Translations under genes and position numbers: made by a program | In this document: positions 16,745 to 16,855 of the stretch, in pieces | Position numbering within the stretch: the stretch's first letter is position 1 | How the letters are laid out: every line of letters begins with the position of its first letter | The notes under the pieces: generated by a model | Told to the model about the DNA's origin: nothing | Seen by the model: only the letters and a program-made list of their open reading frames with translations | Database searches by the model: none | From: JAAZNO01 sp964508025 | GTDB taxonomy: Bacteria; Chloroflexota; Anaerolineae; B4-G1; SLSP01 | Assembly: GCA_964508025.1 (NCBI GenBank) | Contig: CAZDSF010000076.1 | Coordinates: 1 to 16,855, forward strand | Length of the DNA: 16,855 nt | Direction of reading: 5' to 3'

Positions 16745-16816
16745 CTATGCCCGGCGCGTCTTTTCTTCCTCTGCGAAAACCGGCGCACTGGAAAAATTCC
16801 ATATCCCGTTGAACAT
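16745..16816 (-). pseudogene. Original N-terminus of the receptor, closed by an in-frame TAG after 23 codons
   Basis: ATG 16816 has GAGGA at 16825-16829, 8 bases upstream, and follows the previous stop by 4 bases. It encodes MFNGIWNFSSAPVFAEEEKT-RRA and then TAG at 16745-16747. The piece APVFAEEEKTRRA aligns with GPVFEGDEEKTRVA and PPVFADDAEKTRIA in the sibling receptors, and the next codons (L-T-S-V-M-L) continue into the first helix in the same frame, where the siblings have A/G/T then LLN. So the stop lies inside the gene, not before it. TAG ends at least four other genes here, which argues against a general reassignment of TAG. Confidence 0.85.
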
Positions 16817-16820
16817 GGTT

Positions 16821-16855
16821 CTAGTCCTCATCTATCCCCAGCTGGACATCAACCC
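16821..16855 (-). CDS. C-terminal end of an upstream gene, probably another GAF receptor (partial)
   Basis: The last 10 codons, VDVQLGIDED, are followed by TAG at 16821-16823. The strand-like VDVQL followed by a short acidic tail resembles the ends of the sibling receptors (VVVRL, TEIWL, VSVRL, AAVEL), so I infer that the upstream gene also ends in the incomplete-GAF tail. The stop is 4 bases before ATG 16816, and the Shine-Dalgarno of the next gene lies within these codons. Too short for certainty. Confidence 0.5.
   Translation of the reverse strand, partial: VDVQLGIDED
16825..16829 (-). promoter_or_regulatory. Shine-Dalgarno GAGGA of the amber-interrupted receptor
   Basis: GAGGA lies 8 bases before ATG 16816 and inside the last codons of the upstream gene. 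It supports ATG 16816 as the original start even though the frame is closed 23 codons later. Confidence 0.7.

Noticed and set aside
1..16855. CRISPR array, tRNA, rRNA, insertion sequence or phage genes
   Set aside because: No regular short repeats, transposase or integrase motifs, terminal inverted repeats or RNA gene patterns were seen; the repetition present is between paralogous coding domains.

Overview
All genes in this window lie on the minus strand, and the whole window is the interior of one tightly packed operon-like gene cluster that runs off both ends. There is no gene-free stretch over 300 bases; the largest gap is about 53 bases. The organism is most likely a moderately GC-rich member of the Chloroflexota (Anaerolineae-like). 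This is inferred from the style of the proteins: GAF domains with an 'NPxLPxTRSE' segment, a membrane entry motif 'EEKTRxAxLLN', and an NMT1/THI5-type lipoprotein. It was not established by any search.

In transcription order (right to left) the window holds: the last 10 codons of an upstream gene (16855-16821); a membrane receptor whose first 23 codons are cut off by an in-frame amber codon (16816-15134); a small cysteine-rich four-helix membrane protein (15137-14646); a second membrane/GAF receptor (14627-12981); an NMT1/THI5-like lipoprotein that starts at TTG (12935-11925); a receptor with an extracytoplasmic helical domain, HAMP and GAFs (11904-10012); a third membrane/GAF receptor (10015-8303); a receptor with an ABC_sub_bind-type external domain (8249-5979); a membrane/HAMP-like/GAF protein (5979-4579); a soluble 1350-residue protein with seven GAFs and one PAS (4582-530); and the start of another membrane protein (526 to beyond position 1). 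Most junctions are ATGA, TGATG or gaps of 3 to 20 bases, each with a good Shine-Dalgarno, so translation is probably coupled.

The common theme is a changing N-terminal sensor (multi-helix membrane domain, helical extracytoplasmic domain, substrate-binding domain, or none) joined to a constant cytoplasmic cassette. That cassette is usually a coiled coil with an 'RTxDLxRRxxYL' motif, a first GAF, a second shorter GAF with a conserved tryptophan, and a 40-50 residue tail that looks like the first third of another GAF domain. I count about 18 GAF domains. No histidine kinase, GGDEF, EAL, HD-GYP, cyclase, phosphatase, methyl-accepting or DNA-binding output domain is visible. Either the cluster feeds an output protein encoded outside the window, or the receptors signal by assembling with each other. 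The shared incomplete-GAF tail is the best candidate for the common interface. The lipoprotein without an ABC permease or ATPase, and the cysteine-rich membrane protein, look like accessory parts of this receptor array.
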